NCBI GenBank assembly: GCA_015272195.1
Contig: JACYMC010000040.1
Coordinates: forward strand, 1-32,306
Reading direction: 5' to 3'
Length of the DNA stretch: 32,306 bases
From: Candidatus Sericytochromatia bacterium
Lineage (GTDB): Bacteria > Cyanobacteriota > Sericytochromatia > UBA7694
Below the pieces are notes generated by a model. It saw only the letters and a program-made list of their open reading frames with translations, did not search any database and had not been told where the DNA came from. Positions 1-9,205 of this stretch are shown one piece after another. Position 1 is the first letter of the stretch. The number at the start of each line of letters is the position of its first letter. Position numbers and translations under genes: made by a program.

Positions 1-522
1 CGACGAATGTCTGAGCGTCCGGGTGAAAGTGCTGAAATCGGCGAAGCACTGATGGAACATGGCTATCAGGTGTTCTGGGATTGGCGGCGCTATCAGGCGG
101 GCGAAATTCAACGCTGCACATTCAAGCAATATATGCGTGGGCTACGCCGCCAGGTTCACCTGCTTTTGAAACAGGGCGCCAATTATGCGACCGAAAAAGG
201 GCAAAAATCTGCGCGAGCCCAGACAGCCTCCACCTGCAGGGCCTTATTGAAGGTGGAGTCAGCGTTATGGACTTTTGAAAGAAAAGAAATCGAGCCTTCT
301 AACAACAGGGCTGAAAGAGCCATACGTCCCCTGGTGGTCTTGCGTAAAGTTTGCTATGGAACGCAGTCGGAGCAAGGCAGTCGGCTGATAGAGCGTCTGT
401 TCAGCGTAGTTCACTCATGCCGCCAGCAAAACCGCTCTGCCCTCGCGTTTCTGAAGCAGAGTATTGAGGCGCATCTTGGCGTGGGCACTATGCCTTCGCT
501 GGTTTCTGAAGGGCTGCGCTAA
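1..522 (+). CDS. IS66-family transposase, C-terminal part (5' end outside window)
   Basis: This is the C-terminal part of a DDE transposase of the IS66 type. The frame is already open at base 1, so the ATG at 7 need not be the start; the N-terminal zinc-finger/helical part and most of the catalytic core lie outside the window. The diagnostic block is EPSNNRAERAIRP followed by LRKVCYGTQSEQGSRLIER and a CRQQNRSALAFL tail, which matches the end of IS66 TnpC and contains the expected last catalytic Glu of the DDE triad. The gene ends in TAA at 520-522, only one base before the stop codon of the convergent gene on the other strand. I could not find a terminal inverted repeat on this side. Whether the element is intact or a fragment cannot be judged from here. 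Confidence 0.88.
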   Translation, partial: RRMSERPGESAEIGEALMEHGYQVFWDWRRYQAGEIQRCTFKQYMRGLRRQVHLLLKQGANYATEKGQKSARAQTASTCRALLKVESALWTFERKEIEPSNNRAERAIRPLVVLRKVCYGTQSEQGSRLIERLFSVVHSCRQQNRSALAFLKQSIEAHLGVGTMPSLVSEGLR

Positions 523-523
523 A

Positions 524-1042
524 TCACCCACCTGAAGGGATACCCCGGATTTTATTGCCCGAAAAAAAGCGCTGGCGCAGGGCCTGAATTTCGCTGTCGC
601 CCTGACGCTGAGCCGCCGGATCCGCCTCCAGGGCCCGCAGGGTGGCCGGGCCCACCCGCCCATCCACACCCAGGCTGCGCTCACCCTGGAACTTTTTGAC
701 AAGCTCAACGGTGGTGGGCCCCATGGTGCCGGTTTGCGCCACGGGGTGACCCCAGGCGCTCAGGCGCTGCTGCACGGTCTTAACGCTTTCACCTGACATG
801 CCGGGCTCCAGAATCTGCCCCTGATGAATGGCCGCCAGACTTGGCGCGGCGGGACCTTCTGTGTCCAGCAAGGCCACACTGCCAGCCGCCTGGCCTGCCA
901 GGGCCGCCGTCTGCAGCTGATCTTTGGGCTGCTGCGCGCCTGCAGCGGGTGCTGCGCCTGTCTGGGCTGCTGTTGCCGCAGGCTGTGTGGGCCGGGGTTG
1001 GGGGCGGGTTGAAGGGGGGACTTTGCCTGAAATACGGGTCAT
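524..1042 (-). CDS. Peptidoglycan-binding-domain protein with Pro/Ala-rich N terminus
   Basis: A protein of 172 residues. Residues 1-75 are rich in Pro, Ala, Gln and Thr and look disordered. Roughly residues 80-137 form one PG_binding_1 repeat: an EPGMSGESVKTVQQRL helix, a GTMGPTTVELVKKFQ segment and a VDGRVGPATLRAL segment. Such domains bind peptidoglycan and usually target a partner enzyme to the wall, but no catalytic domain is present. No signal peptide is visible, so it is unclear how the protein would reach the wall. I chose the ATG at 1042 because GAGGT at 1051-1055 lies 8 nt upstream; the ATG at 1048 would leave only 2 nt. The last ten or so codons abut an IS66 transposase gene and may be altered by the insertion. 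Confidence 0.72.
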   Translation of the reverse strand: MTRISGKVPPSTRPQPRPTQPAATAAQTGAAPAAGAQQPKDQLQTAALAGQAAGSVALLDTEGPAAPSLAAIHQGQILEPGMSGESVKTVQQRLSAWGHPVAQTGTMGPTTVELVKKFQGERSLGVDGRVGPATLRALEADPAAQRQGDSEIQALRQRFFSGNKIRGIPSGG

Positions 1043-1129
1043 GTTCATCTACCTCACATCAGAAACGCTGTCTTGTTTCTATGGTCAGCTTAAAGCTTCA
1101 GACTGCGCAATTTAACCCAAAGAAAACAT

Positions 1130-2482
1130 TCAGGGTGTAAAACTTAAAATGGCCTCTTCAGGGATCAGGCGGCGCCAGATTTCTTTGTCGGGCTGGCGCT
1201 GGGGCATGGCCAGTACGGCCTGCACCTGACCGCGCAGGGCGGGGTACTCACTGGCCGGTACCTGATCCAGAATACTGCGGGCCGCTTCGTCCTTGCGGTC
1301 ATAGGCCAGGGTCAACGCCAGCAGCAGACGGGTTTCAAGGGCCACCGGGTTCAGCTCCAGCACTTTTCTGAAGAGTTTGAGGGCCTCACCCGGACTGCCG
1401 GCAGCAAGGTGAATAATGCCCATGCGCTTCAGCGCCAGCTCGTTGCGGGGGTTTTTTTCGCTGGCCCGCTCATAGTTATCAAAGGCGAACTGCAGGTAGC
1501 CCATTTTGAGATGCAGGTCGGCCATGCGCTGAAAGGCGGAAGAGATTTCCCGGTCGCTCCAGAAAGGGCTTTTCTGGATCAGCTCCTGGCGGTAGAGGGC
1601 CAGCAGGTCTTCATAGCGCTCACGGCGCAGCAGCTGGAGCACGATTTGCTGGCGCAGCAGGGCCACATCCGGGTAACGCTCATAGCGCTGCTCCAGCTGG
1701 GTCAGATAGAACATGCGCTCCAGGTCCGGGTTATCGGCCCGCGCGATCCAGCTTTCGGGCTGCTGCAACACACTGGCCAGACTGCTTTCATCGCCGGCTT
1801 GAAGCAGGGCATCCAGACGCTGCAGCTGTTGCTTCAGTAACACGCGCACCTCGCCTGTACTGAGGTAATAATCGGTCTGGACCTGGCGCAGCTCGCGCTG
1901 GCGGTCCGCACGGAGGCCTTCGAGGGCCAGGGCAGCCTGCAGGCTGGCTTCAGCGGTTTCGGGGGCCAGTTCGGCCTGCAGCATGAGCAGACGGGCCTGG
2001 GTATCGGCATCCAGACTCCGATCTTTGAGTCCCTGCTGCAGGGCGGTGCGGGCTTCTTCGGCCTTGCCCCATTTTTGCAGGGTGCGGGCCTGGGCATAGT
2101 ACAGAGCGCCGTTGGCCTGCTTCAGGTATTCCAGCACGCGGTAGTGGCTGTAGGCTTTTTCGTAATCGCCTCTGGCAAAGTGCAGCTCGCCGAGTAAAAA
2201 GTGGGTGCGTGGGGCATTGCGATCCAGCTTGTGGGCGGCTTTTAAGGTGGCCTCAGCCACGGCCAGCTTGCCGGTGGCGAGGTAGGTTTCAGCCAGGGCC
2301 TGCAGTGTCGGCAGATCTTCGGGGGTCAGGCGGGCCTGTGCTTCCAGGGCCGTCTGGGCCTCGGCATACTGGCCCTGTTTCAGGGCCTTCAGCCCCTGTT
2401 CATAGAGGCTGGCTTCCTGGGCTGCGGCGGGCATCAGGCCGCAGAGCAGGCAGAGGGTAGCGCTGATCCAGATTTTGTTCAT
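1130..2482 (-). CDS. Exported TPR-repeat protein
   Basis: A protein of 450 residues. It begins with a Sec-type signal peptide (basic MNK, a hydrophobic stretch at residues 5-19, a likely cut near the PAAAQ sequence around 18-22), so it should be periplasmic or surface-exposed. From about residue 25 to 175, and again from about 310 to 420, it has TPR-type helical pairs with the usual Gly/Ala and Pro spacing, for example LYEQGLKALKQGQYAEAQTA and LALKRMGIIHLAAGSPGEAL. The middle is helical and less repetitive. TPRs mediate protein-protein contacts; the partner is unknown. There is no good SD sequence and the terminator of the upstream small gene lies in between, so expression is hard to predict. 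A role in envelope or secretion assembly is only a guess. Confidence 0.75.
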   Translation of the reverse strand: MNKIWISATLCLLCGLMPAAAQEASLYEQGLKALKQGQYAEAQTALEAQARLTPEDLPTLQALAETYLATGKLAVAEATLKAAHKLDRNAPRTHFLLGELHFARGDYEKAYSHYRVLEYLKQANGALYYAQARTLQKWGKAEEARTALQQGLKDRSLDADTQARLLMLQAELAPETAEASLQAALALEGLRADRQRELRQVQTDYYLSTGEVRVLLKQQLQRLDALLQAGDESSLASVLQQPESWIARADNPDLERMFYLTQLEQRYERYPDVALLRQQIVLQLLRRERYEDLLALYRQELIQKSPFWSDREISSAFQRMADLHLKMGYLQFAFDNYERASEKNPRNELALKRMGIIHLAAGSPGEALKLFRKVLELNPVALETRLLLALTLAYDRKDEAARSILDQVPASEYPALRGQVQAVLAMPQRQPDKEIWRRLIPEEAILSFTP

Positions 2483-2515
2483 GCAGGCATTTTACCTGAA
2501 ACCGGGTCCAAAAAG

Positions 2516-2547
2516 GAACAGACCCCGAAACAATTCGGGGCCTGTTC
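2516..2547 (-). terminator. Rho-independent terminator of the 61-residue gene
   Basis: A long hairpin: GAACAG (2516-2521) pairs with CTGTTC (2542-2547), and CCCCGAA (2523-2529) pairs with TTCGGGG (2534-2540), around an ACAA loop and one A/C mismatch. Read on the minus strand it is followed at once by CTTTTTGG, a short U-run. It sits 26 bases after the stop of the 61-residue gene and before the TPR gene. Confidence 0.8.
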
Positions 2548-2573
2548 AGACCAGATGAAGGGCACTCATTACA

Positions 2574-2759
2574 CTAGGCGTCTTTCTGCTGCAGATTCTG
2601 TTGCATGCGGGCCTTGCGGTTACGCCGGCGATCCATCAGGATATCGACTTCCCGAGCCATGTCCATCAGTTCTTCCTGACGGTTGCGCCGCCACTCGGTA
2701 TAGTGCTGCTCTTTCTGGATAATGCGCTCGCGCATTTCACGCAGAATATCTTCGTACAT
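2574..2759 (-). CDS. Small highly charged helical protein, unknown function
   Basis: A protein of 61 residues made almost entirely of charged and polar helix, rich in Arg, Glu, Gln and Met, for example RMRERIIQKEQ-like and MDRRRNRKARMQQ stretches. It looks like a short coiled coil or a nucleic-acid or protein-binding helix. No family was recognised. The start at 2759 is well supported by AAAGGAGG at 2769-2776, 9 nt upstream, one of the best SD sequences in the window. The same frame is open upstream to a possible start at 2927, but that extension is low in protein-like character and crosses the promoter region. A strong terminator follows. A promoter, SD and terminator of its own suggest a well-expressed single-gene unit. 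Confidence 0.68.
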   Translation of the reverse strand: MYEDILREMRERIIQKEQHYTEWRRNRQEELMDMAREVDILMDRRRNRKARMQQNLQQKDA

Positions 2760-2864
2760 CTGTTTTGCCCTCCTTTCTGCATTTTTTGCACCCGATGCGG
2801 TCTTTTGCTCACTTAAGAGACTGAGACGTTTTAAAACCAGAAAAGTTCCTTGCCGTCTGATGTG

Positions 2865-2893
2865 ATTATAGCGCTTGCTATAGCCTGACTGAA
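2865..2893 (-). promoter_or_regulatory. Putative sigma70-type promoter for the 61-residue gene, overlapping a palindrome
   Basis: On the minus strand a perfect TATAAT (2865-2870) has a weak -35 TTCAGT (2888-2893) 17 bp upstream. The -10 overlaps the inverted repeat TATAGC-GCTT-GCTATA at 2867-2882, which could be a repressor site. Nothing else supports the assignment. Confidence 0.4.
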
Positions 2894-2921
2894 TCAAAGA
2901 TCGTCTGACTGACGTTATAAT
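2885..2921 (+). promoter_or_regulatory. Putative ppc promoter with a 20-bp-spaced direct repeat
   Basis: A perfect -10 TATAAT lies at 2916-2921, 29 bases before the ppc start. No convincing -35 is present. Instead CTGACTGA occurs at 2885-2892 and again at 2905-2912, a centre-to-centre distance of 20 bp (about two helical turns), directly upstream of the -10. That is the geometry of an activator site replacing a -35, though this is inference. An SD GGGGAGG follows at 2939-2945. Confidence 0.45.
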
Positions 2922-2950
2922 ATGCAAAAGATTCAGCCGGGGAGGCTCCT

Positions 2951-5740
2951 ATGAACGATGGCAGCATGAACGCAGTACCCACGGATAAAAACGCACCCTT
3001 GCGGGCAGATGTTCGCTATCTGGGCCGCCTGCTGGGTGAAGTGCTGCAGGAGCAGGTCGGCGACAATCTCTATGGGCTCGAAGAGGACCTGCGTACCCTC
3101 TGCAAAAACGCGCGTATTTCCGGTCAGCCCCAGCAAGCGCAGATTGTGCAGAGCATCCGCGAACAGATCGCCGAGCAGCATCCGGCCATGCTGCTGGACC
3201 TGAGCAAAGCTTTTACACTCTATTTTCAGCTGGTCAACACGGCCGAGCAAAACCATCGCATTCGCCGCAAGCGCCACTACGAATGCCAGGGCGATGTTAT
3301 CAAATATGCGCTGGAGTACTGGGTACAGTGGCTCAAAGACCAGGCCGTTAATGATCAGACCCTGCAGGCGGTGCTGGACCAGCTGGACATTTCGCCCGTC
3401 CTGACAGCCCACCCCACCCATATTATGCGCCAGACCCTGCTGCAGAAGCACCGCCGCATTTCACGGGCTTTGTTCCGGCGTGAGCAGACCTTAACCCCCT
3501 ATGAGCAAAAGCAGCTGGAAGCCGATCTCAAACAGGAGATCACCCTGCTGTGGCAGACCAACCCTTTTCATAACCGCCAGATCACCGTGATGGACGAGCT
3601 GGAAAACCTGCTGAACTACTTTGACGAATCGCTCTGGCACACCCTGCCCCAGGTGCATCAGGATCTGGAGCAATTGCTGCAGGAAGCCGGTTTTGCTGTC
3701 AAGGTCCCCGCCATGCTTGGCTTTGGTTCCTGGATTGGTGGCGATCGCGACGGCCATCCGGGCGTGACCGCCGCCCTGACGGCCCAGGTCTTTCAGCGCC
3801 AGAGCCGCTATGCCCTGCAGCGTTACAGTGAGGCCCTCGACACCCTCGTGGATCACTACAGTATGTCGCTGCGCTATCAGCCGCTCAGCGACGCCATGGA
3901 GACCCTGCTTGAGAGTGAGCGCCAGCTGCAGCCTGAACTGGCCGCCCGGCTGCAGGAACGCTTCCCGCAGGAGCGCTACCGCCAGCAGCTTTTGCTGATG
4001 CAGTCGCGGATTCAGGCCACCGTCGACTGGCTGACCCAGCCTGCCGCCAGCAGCTGTCCTGAACACGCTTATCCTTCGGCTGAAGTCTTTGCCGCTGGCT
4101 TGCACTGTTTGCATGACAGCCTGCGGCAGCACCGGGCCGAACCGGCTCTGCGTCCGCTGCAGCACCTGCTGCGCCAGGTCGAAATCTTTGGTTTTCAGCT
4201 GATGACCCTTGATTTGCGCCAGCATGCTGAGGTGCATGCCCAGGCCCTGCACGAGCTGCTGCAACAGAGCGGCCTGCAACCCGATTACCTGAGCCTGGAT
4301 GAGTCCGGACGCCAGGCCCTTTTAAGCGAGCTGCTGCAGGATGTCCGGCCCCTGTGGAGCCCTTATCAGCAGTACTCCCCCGCCACGCAGGAATTTTTTG
4401 AGACCCTGGCCGTGGTGCGTCAGGCCCTGCAGCGCCTGGGCCACAAAGCCGTGCAGCAGTATATTATCAGCATGTGCCAGCAGCTGAGCGATCTGCTCGC
4501 CGTGATGCTGCTCCTCAAAGAAAGCGGCCTGGCCGAGCTGCGCAACGGTCAGCTCTACAGTCCGATTCAGGTGGTGCCGCTGTTTGAAACCAAGGCCGAT
4601 CTCGAGCGGGCCCCTGCCGTGATGCAGGCCCTGTTTGAACTGCCCCTTTACCGGCCCCGCTCCCGCGAGGGCCAGATCTGTCAGGAAATCATGCTGGGTT
4701 ACTCTGACAGCAGCAAGCAGGCCGGCATTCTGCCGGCCACCTGGCATCTGTATCAGGCCCAGCAGGCCCTGACCGCCGTGGCCCAGCAGCACGGTGTCAG
4801 GCTGCGCTTTTTTCATGGCCGGGGCGGCACGGTCAGCCGCGGCGGCGGCCCCACCCATCACGCCATTCTGGCCCAGCCGCCGGAGACCGTGCATGGGGCC
4901 CTGCGCGTGACCGAGCAGGGTGAGGTGCTCTCGTGGAAGTATAATTTTCCGGAGCTGGCCCACCGCAATCTCTCGGTGCTGCTGACTGCTGTGGCCGAAG
5001 CCAGCCTGCGGCAGCACAACGAAGCCCCCGAGCTGGCAGCCCAGCGCAGTGAGATCATGCAGCAGCTCTCGGCCACGGCATACAGCCATTACGCCAGCCT
5101 GGTGCACGAACACCCCGGCTTTTTGCGTTATTTTGAGCAGAGCACGCCCCTGAATGCCATCTCTGAGCTGAATATCGGCTCGCGTCCGGCCCGGCGCAAG
5201 GCCACCCAGGGCATCAACGATCTGCGCGCTATTCCCTGGGTCTTTTCGTGGATGCAGTCCCGCTGCGTGCTCTCTGCCTGGTACGGCGTGGGCAAGGCCC
5301 TGGCGGCTTATACAGAGCGCCACAGCGAAGGCCTGGCGCAGCTGCAGGCCCTCTACGCCGACTGGCCCTTTTTTAAGGTCTTTATCGACAATCTGCAGAT
5401 GACCCTCTCCAAAGCCGATCTGCGCATTGCCGAAGCCTATGCCGAAGGGGTCGAGCCGGAGCTGCGCCAGAGCATCTGGCCGGCGATTCGGCAGGAGTAT
5501 CAGCAGACCGTGACCTGGGTGCTGCTGATCAGCGGCCAGCAGGAGCTGCTGGACAATACCCCGACCTTAAAGCGCTCGATTGCGCTGCGCAACCCCTATG
5601 TGGATCCCCTCAACTATATCCAGGTCGAGGTGATGGCGCGCCTGCGCAGTGAAGCAGCCGAAACCGGTGATCAGCAGCTGCAGGACGTGCTGCAGCTGAC
5701 CATTATGGGCATTGCCGAAGGGCTGCGCAATACGGGCTGA
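2951..5740 (+). CDS. ppc: Phosphoenolpyruvate carboxylase
   Basis: A cytoplasmic enzyme that carboxylates PEP with bicarbonate to oxaloacetate, replenishing the TCA cycle. The length of 929 residues is normal for bacterial PEPC. Visible signatures are LTAHPTHI with the catalytic His near 154, GSWIGGDRDGHPGVT, VVPLFETKADLERA (metal-binding Glu), GYSDSSKQAG (metal-binding Asp), the mobile loop FFHGRGGTVSRGGGPTHH at about 620-637, NIGSRPARRK at 741-750, LRAIPWVFSWMQSR, and the conserved C-terminal NTG. Two positions differ from the common form: HPTH in place of HPTE, and SKQ in place of SKD. The start is supported by GGGGAGG 5 nt upstream. menB follows after 85 bases that contain a possible internal promoter. 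Confidence 0.97.
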   Translation: MNDGSMNAVPTDKNAPLRADVRYLGRLLGEVLQEQVGDNLYGLEEDLRTLCKNARISGQPQQAQIVQSIREQIAEQHPAMLLDLSKAFTLYFQLVNTAEQNHRIRRKRHYECQGDVIKYALEYWVQWLKDQAVNDQTLQAVLDQLDISPVLTAHPTHIMRQTLLQKHRRISRALFRREQTLTPYEQKQLEADLKQEITLLWQTNPFHNRQITVMDELENLLNYFDESLWHTLPQVHQDLEQLLQEAGFAVKVPAMLGFGSWIGGDRDGHPGVTAALTAQVFQRQSRYALQRYSEALDTLVDHYSMSLRYQPLSDAMETLLESERQLQPELAARLQERFPQERYRQQLLLMQSRIQATVDWLTQPAASSCPEHAYPSAEVFAAGLHCLHDSLRQHRAEPALRPLQHLLRQVEIFGFQLMTLDLRQHAEVHAQALHELLQQSGLQPDYLSLDESGRQALLSELLQDVRPLWSPYQQYSPATQEFFETLAVVRQALQRLGHKAVQQYIISMCQQLSDLLAVMLLLKESGLAELRNGQLYSPIQVVPLFETKADLERAPAVMQALFELPLYRPRSREGQICQEIMLGYSDSSKQAGILPATWHLYQAQQALTAVAQQHGVRLRFFHGRGGTVSRGGGPTHHAILAQPPETVHGALRVTEQGEVLSWKYNFPELAHRNLSVLLTAVAEASLRQHNEAPELAAQRSEIMQQLSATAYSHYASLVHEHPGFLRYFEQSTPLNAISELNIGSRPARRKATQGINDLRAIPWVFSWMQSRCVLSAWYGVGKALAAYTERHSEGLAQLQALYADWPFFKVFIDNLQMTLSKADLRIAEAYAEGVEPELRQSIWPAIRQEYQQTVTWVLLISGQQELLDNTPTLKRSIALRNPYVDPLNYIQVEVMARLRSEAAETGDQQLQDVLQLTIMGIAEGLRNTG

Positions 5741-5783
5741 GGCCCTCGGCAAAACCGCCTGCAAAGGCCCGTGCTGCAGCGTG

Positions 5784-5789
5784 TATAAT
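5784..5789 (+). promoter_or_regulatory. Possible -10 element for menB
   Basis: A perfect TATAAT with preceding GTG lies 37 bases before the menB start. The best upstream hexamer, TGCAAA at 5760-5765, is a poor -35 with an 18-bp gap. It may give menB and the GH31 gene expression independent of ppc. Confidence 0.35.
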
Positions 5790-5825
5790 GAGGCCCAGCA
5801 TCTATTCAACTTGCAGGAGCCTTTT

Positions 5826-6728
<903 letters not shown>

Positions 6729-6745
6729 ATTTCAGGAGCCCCTGC

Positions 6746-9124
6746 ATGAGTCATCTGCGCTTTCACGATACCCACTTCAGCCCGCAGCAGCTGCTGCTGC
6801 AGCGGCTCAACGCCCAGGCCCGCATCACGGCCCTGCCCGGCGGCGTCTGGCGACTGCTGGTTTCGCACCGGCCCGAGGATCATGACAAGGGCAGCTGGGC
6901 GATTCCAGACGATCGCCGTCAGCCGCTGGCGTTGAGCGCGCCGAACCACAGCGGCGGTCGCATTGCCCTGGCGCACCCCGAGCCGGCGGCCGCAGATGCG
7001 GGTGACAACAGCCTGCTGCTGAACCCCAGCCCCTTTGCCTGGCACTGGCAGGGCCTGATCAGCCTGGGGCTGACCGCCGAGCCTGTGCGCAGCCTGCTGC
7101 AGGCCGTGCCGCGTCAGATCGAGGAGGCCAGTGCCCATCAGTTTGAAGGCCACCCGGTGCGTGAGCAGCTCGACGGCCTCAGCCTCGGTGCAGGCCTGCG
7201 TCTGGATCTGCTGTTGGAGCCTGAGGACCGCTTTTATGGTCTGGGCGAGCGCACGGGCTTTTTAAACAAGCGCGGCCGGCGCTGGCACAACTGGACGACC
7301 GACGAGTTTTTTCACGGCCCCAAAACCGATCCGCTCTACCAGGCCCATCCCTTTGTGATCCTGGCCCGCGACAACCAGTATCTGGGCCTGTATCTCGACG
7401 AAAGCTGGTACAGCTGCTTTGATCTGGGCTGGACCGAAGCCGACCAGTGGAGTATTCACACCGCCGGACCAACCCTGGATCTCTACCTGATCCCCGGCCC
7501 GGACCCGGCCGATATCGTGCAGCGCTACACCGATCTGGTGGGCTGTGCGCCTCTGCCGCCGCTCTGGGCCCTGGGGCAGCACCAGTGCCGCTGGAGCTAC
7601 CCCGACCAGGAGAGCGTCAGCGCCGTGGCCGCCGGCTACCGGGCCCACGATCTGCCAATCGACGCCCTCTGGCTGGATATTGACCATATGGAGAGCTACA
7701 AGGTTTTCAGCTTTTCAACCCGGCGTTTCCCGGATCCGATAGGTTTAACCCGGGGCCTGGCGCAGCAGGGCATCAAAAGTGTGCTGATTGTTGATCCGGG
7801 CGTCAAGCAGGAGGCGGGCTATGGGGTCTATGAGAGCGGCAAGGCCATCGACGCCTTTGTGCACAATACCCGCGATGAGGAGCTGGTGGGCGAAGTCTGG
7901 CCCAAACCCGTGGTCTGGCCGGACTTTACCCAGCCCGCCGTGCGGCAGTGGTGGGGCCAGCTGCAACAGTTTTATCTGGATCAGGGCATTGCGGGCATCT
8001 GGAACGATATGAACGAGCCGGCGGCCTTTGGCTGGCCCAACAAAACCCTGCCGCTGGACGCCCGCCAGGGCCACTGGACCCATGCGGAGGTGCACAATCT
8101 CTACGGTACGCTGATGGCCGAAGCCAGCTACAGCGGCCTCAAAGCCCTGCAGCCCGACAAACGCCCTTTTGTACTCACACGGGCGGGTTCGCCGGGCGTT
8201 CAGCGCTACGCCTTTGTCTGGACCGGCGACAATGCCAGCTACTGGGAGCATCTGGAGATGTCGATCCCGATGCTGCTGAATCTGGGCCTGTCAGGTGTGC
8301 CCTTTGTGGGCGCAGATATCGGCGGCTTTTCGTCAGACTGCGATGGCGAGCTGCTGGCCGCCTGGAGCTGGCTGGGGGCCTGCTACCCCTTTATGCGCAA
8401 TCACGCCGGCAAGGGCAGCCGCCGGCAGGAACCCTGGCAGTTTGGTGAACCCTGGCTGGGCAGCATCCGCGAGGCCCTGCACTTTCGCTATCGTTTGTTG
8501 CCCTGGCTCTACACCCTGGCTGAAGCCGCCTGTCGCGACGGTCTGCCCATCATGCGCCCGCTGCTGCTGCAATATCCCCATGATCCGGAGGTGGCCGATA
8601 TTTCAGACCAGTTTTTGCTCGGCAGCGATTTGCTGGCCGCCCCCATCACCCGCCCCGGCCAGCGTCGCCGGCTGTTGTATCTGCCCGCCGGTGAGTGGTT
8701 TGACTTCTGGAGCGGTGCCCGCTTCGCAGGCGAGCAGTGGCATCAGATTCCTGCCAGCTGGCGCCAGCTGCCCCTGTTTCAGCGCGGCGGCGCGGCGATT
8801 CCCCTGCAGCCGGAAGCCCCGGCCCATACCACAGATGCGCACTGGCCCCGGATTTGCTGGCAGCTGGCACCGGCCCCTGAGATCACGGGCCGGCTTTACA
8901 GCGATGCCGGCGATGGCTTCGGCCCATCACAAAACCTGCCCTTCAGCGCCCGGCTGCAGCCGGGCCAGTCAGGTCAACCAGGGCAACTGGCCCTCGATTT
9001 TGACGGCGGCGGGCGCGAAGTGCATCTGCGCCTGCTGGGCCACGGCCTGAGCGCGTCTGAACACGTCTGGGAAGCTGCTGTTACGCAAAAGCAACAGTGT
9101 TTTGAGATCCCGCCTGAAAATTAA
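6746..9124 (+). CDS. GH31 family alpha-glucosidase
   Basis: A protein of 792 residues without a signal peptide, so likely cytoplasmic; it should release glucose from the non-reducing end of alpha-glucans or maltodextrins. The N-terminal beta-sandwich region (about 1-240) includes DRFYGLGERTG. The TIM barrel has LWALGQHQCRWSY, IDALWLDIDHMESYKVF, the nucleophile motif GIWNDMNEP (Asp421) and the acid/base motif VWTGDN (Asp495), followed by GVPFVGADIGGF. A C-terminal beta domain follows. The start ATG has CAGGAG just upstream and the gene lies 17 bases after menB. With the GH13 lipoprotein at 22755-24425 it suggests outer-envelope cleavage followed by intracellular hydrolysis; that link is inference. 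GH31 also includes alpha-xylosidases and other activities, so the exact substrate is not certain. Confidence 0.93.
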   Translation: MSHLRFHDTHFSPQQLLLQRLNAQARITALPGGVWRLLVSHRPEDHDKGSWAIPDDRRQPLALSAPNHSGGRIALAHPEPAAADAGDNSLLLNPSPFAWHWQGLISLGLTAEPVRSLLQAVPRQIEEASAHQFEGHPVREQLDGLSLGAGLRLDLLLEPEDRFYGLGERTGFLNKRGRRWHNWTTDEFFHGPKTDPLYQAHPFVILARDNQYLGLYLDESWYSCFDLGWTEADQWSIHTAGPTLDLYLIPGPDPADIVQRYTDLVGCAPLPPLWALGQHQCRWSYPDQESVSAVAAGYRAHDLPIDALWLDIDHMESYKVFSFSTRRFPDPIGLTRGLAQQGIKSVLIVDPGVKQEAGYGVYESGKAIDAFVHNTRDEELVGEVWPKPVVWPDFTQPAVRQWWGQLQQFYLDQGIAGIWNDMNEPAAFGWPNKTLPLDARQGHWTHAEVHNLYGTLMAEASYSGLKALQPDKRPFVLTRAGSPGVQRYAFVWTGDNASYWEHLEMSIPMLLNLGLSGVPFVGADIGGFSSDCDGELLAAWSWLGACYPFMRNHAGKGSRRQEPWQFGEPWLGSIREALHFRYRLLPWLYTLAEAACRDGLPIMRPLLLQYPHDPEVADISDQFLLGSDLLAAPITRPGQRRRLLYLPAGEWFDFWSGARFAGEQWHQIPASWRQLPLFQRGGAAIPLQPEAPAHTTDAHWPRICWQLAPAPEITGRLYSDAGDGFGPSQNLPFSARLQPGQSGQPGQLALDFDGGGREVHLRLLGHGLSASEHVWEAAVTQKQQCFEIPPEN

Positions 9125-9160
9125 ATTCTTATAAAAAGGCGGCGGAATCCGGCCTGAATT

Positions 9161-9169
9161 TGCTAAGAT
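9161..9169 (+). promoter_or_regulatory. Extended -10 promoter for the LpxB-like gene
   Basis: TGCTAAGAT is an extended -10 (TGn plus TAAGAT) with no good -35. Transcription would begin near 9176, leaving about 30 bases before the TTG at 9206 but almost none before the GTG at 9179; it thus supports the later start. Confidence 0.5.
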
Positions 9170-9205
9170 AGAAGCGTAGTGATCACATCCACCTGGAGTC
9201 AAGCC

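Noticed and set aside
2760-2927. N-terminal extension of the 61-residue protein to 117 residues
   Set aside because: It would run through the promoter region and ignore the AAAGGAGG placed correctly for the internal ATG.
4322-5323. A 333-codon frame antisense to ppc
   Set aside because: It lies entirely within a full-length PEP carboxylase, begins without an SD and has no protein-like features.
5712-5825. Upstream start for menB, overlapping the end of ppc
   Set aside because: The extra 38 residues are not part of MenB, and the ATG at 5826 has AGGAG at proper spacing.
9179-9205. GTG start for the LpxB-like protein
   Set aside because: No SD, and it would lie almost at the predicted transcription start; TTG at 9206 has GGAG 8 nt upstream.
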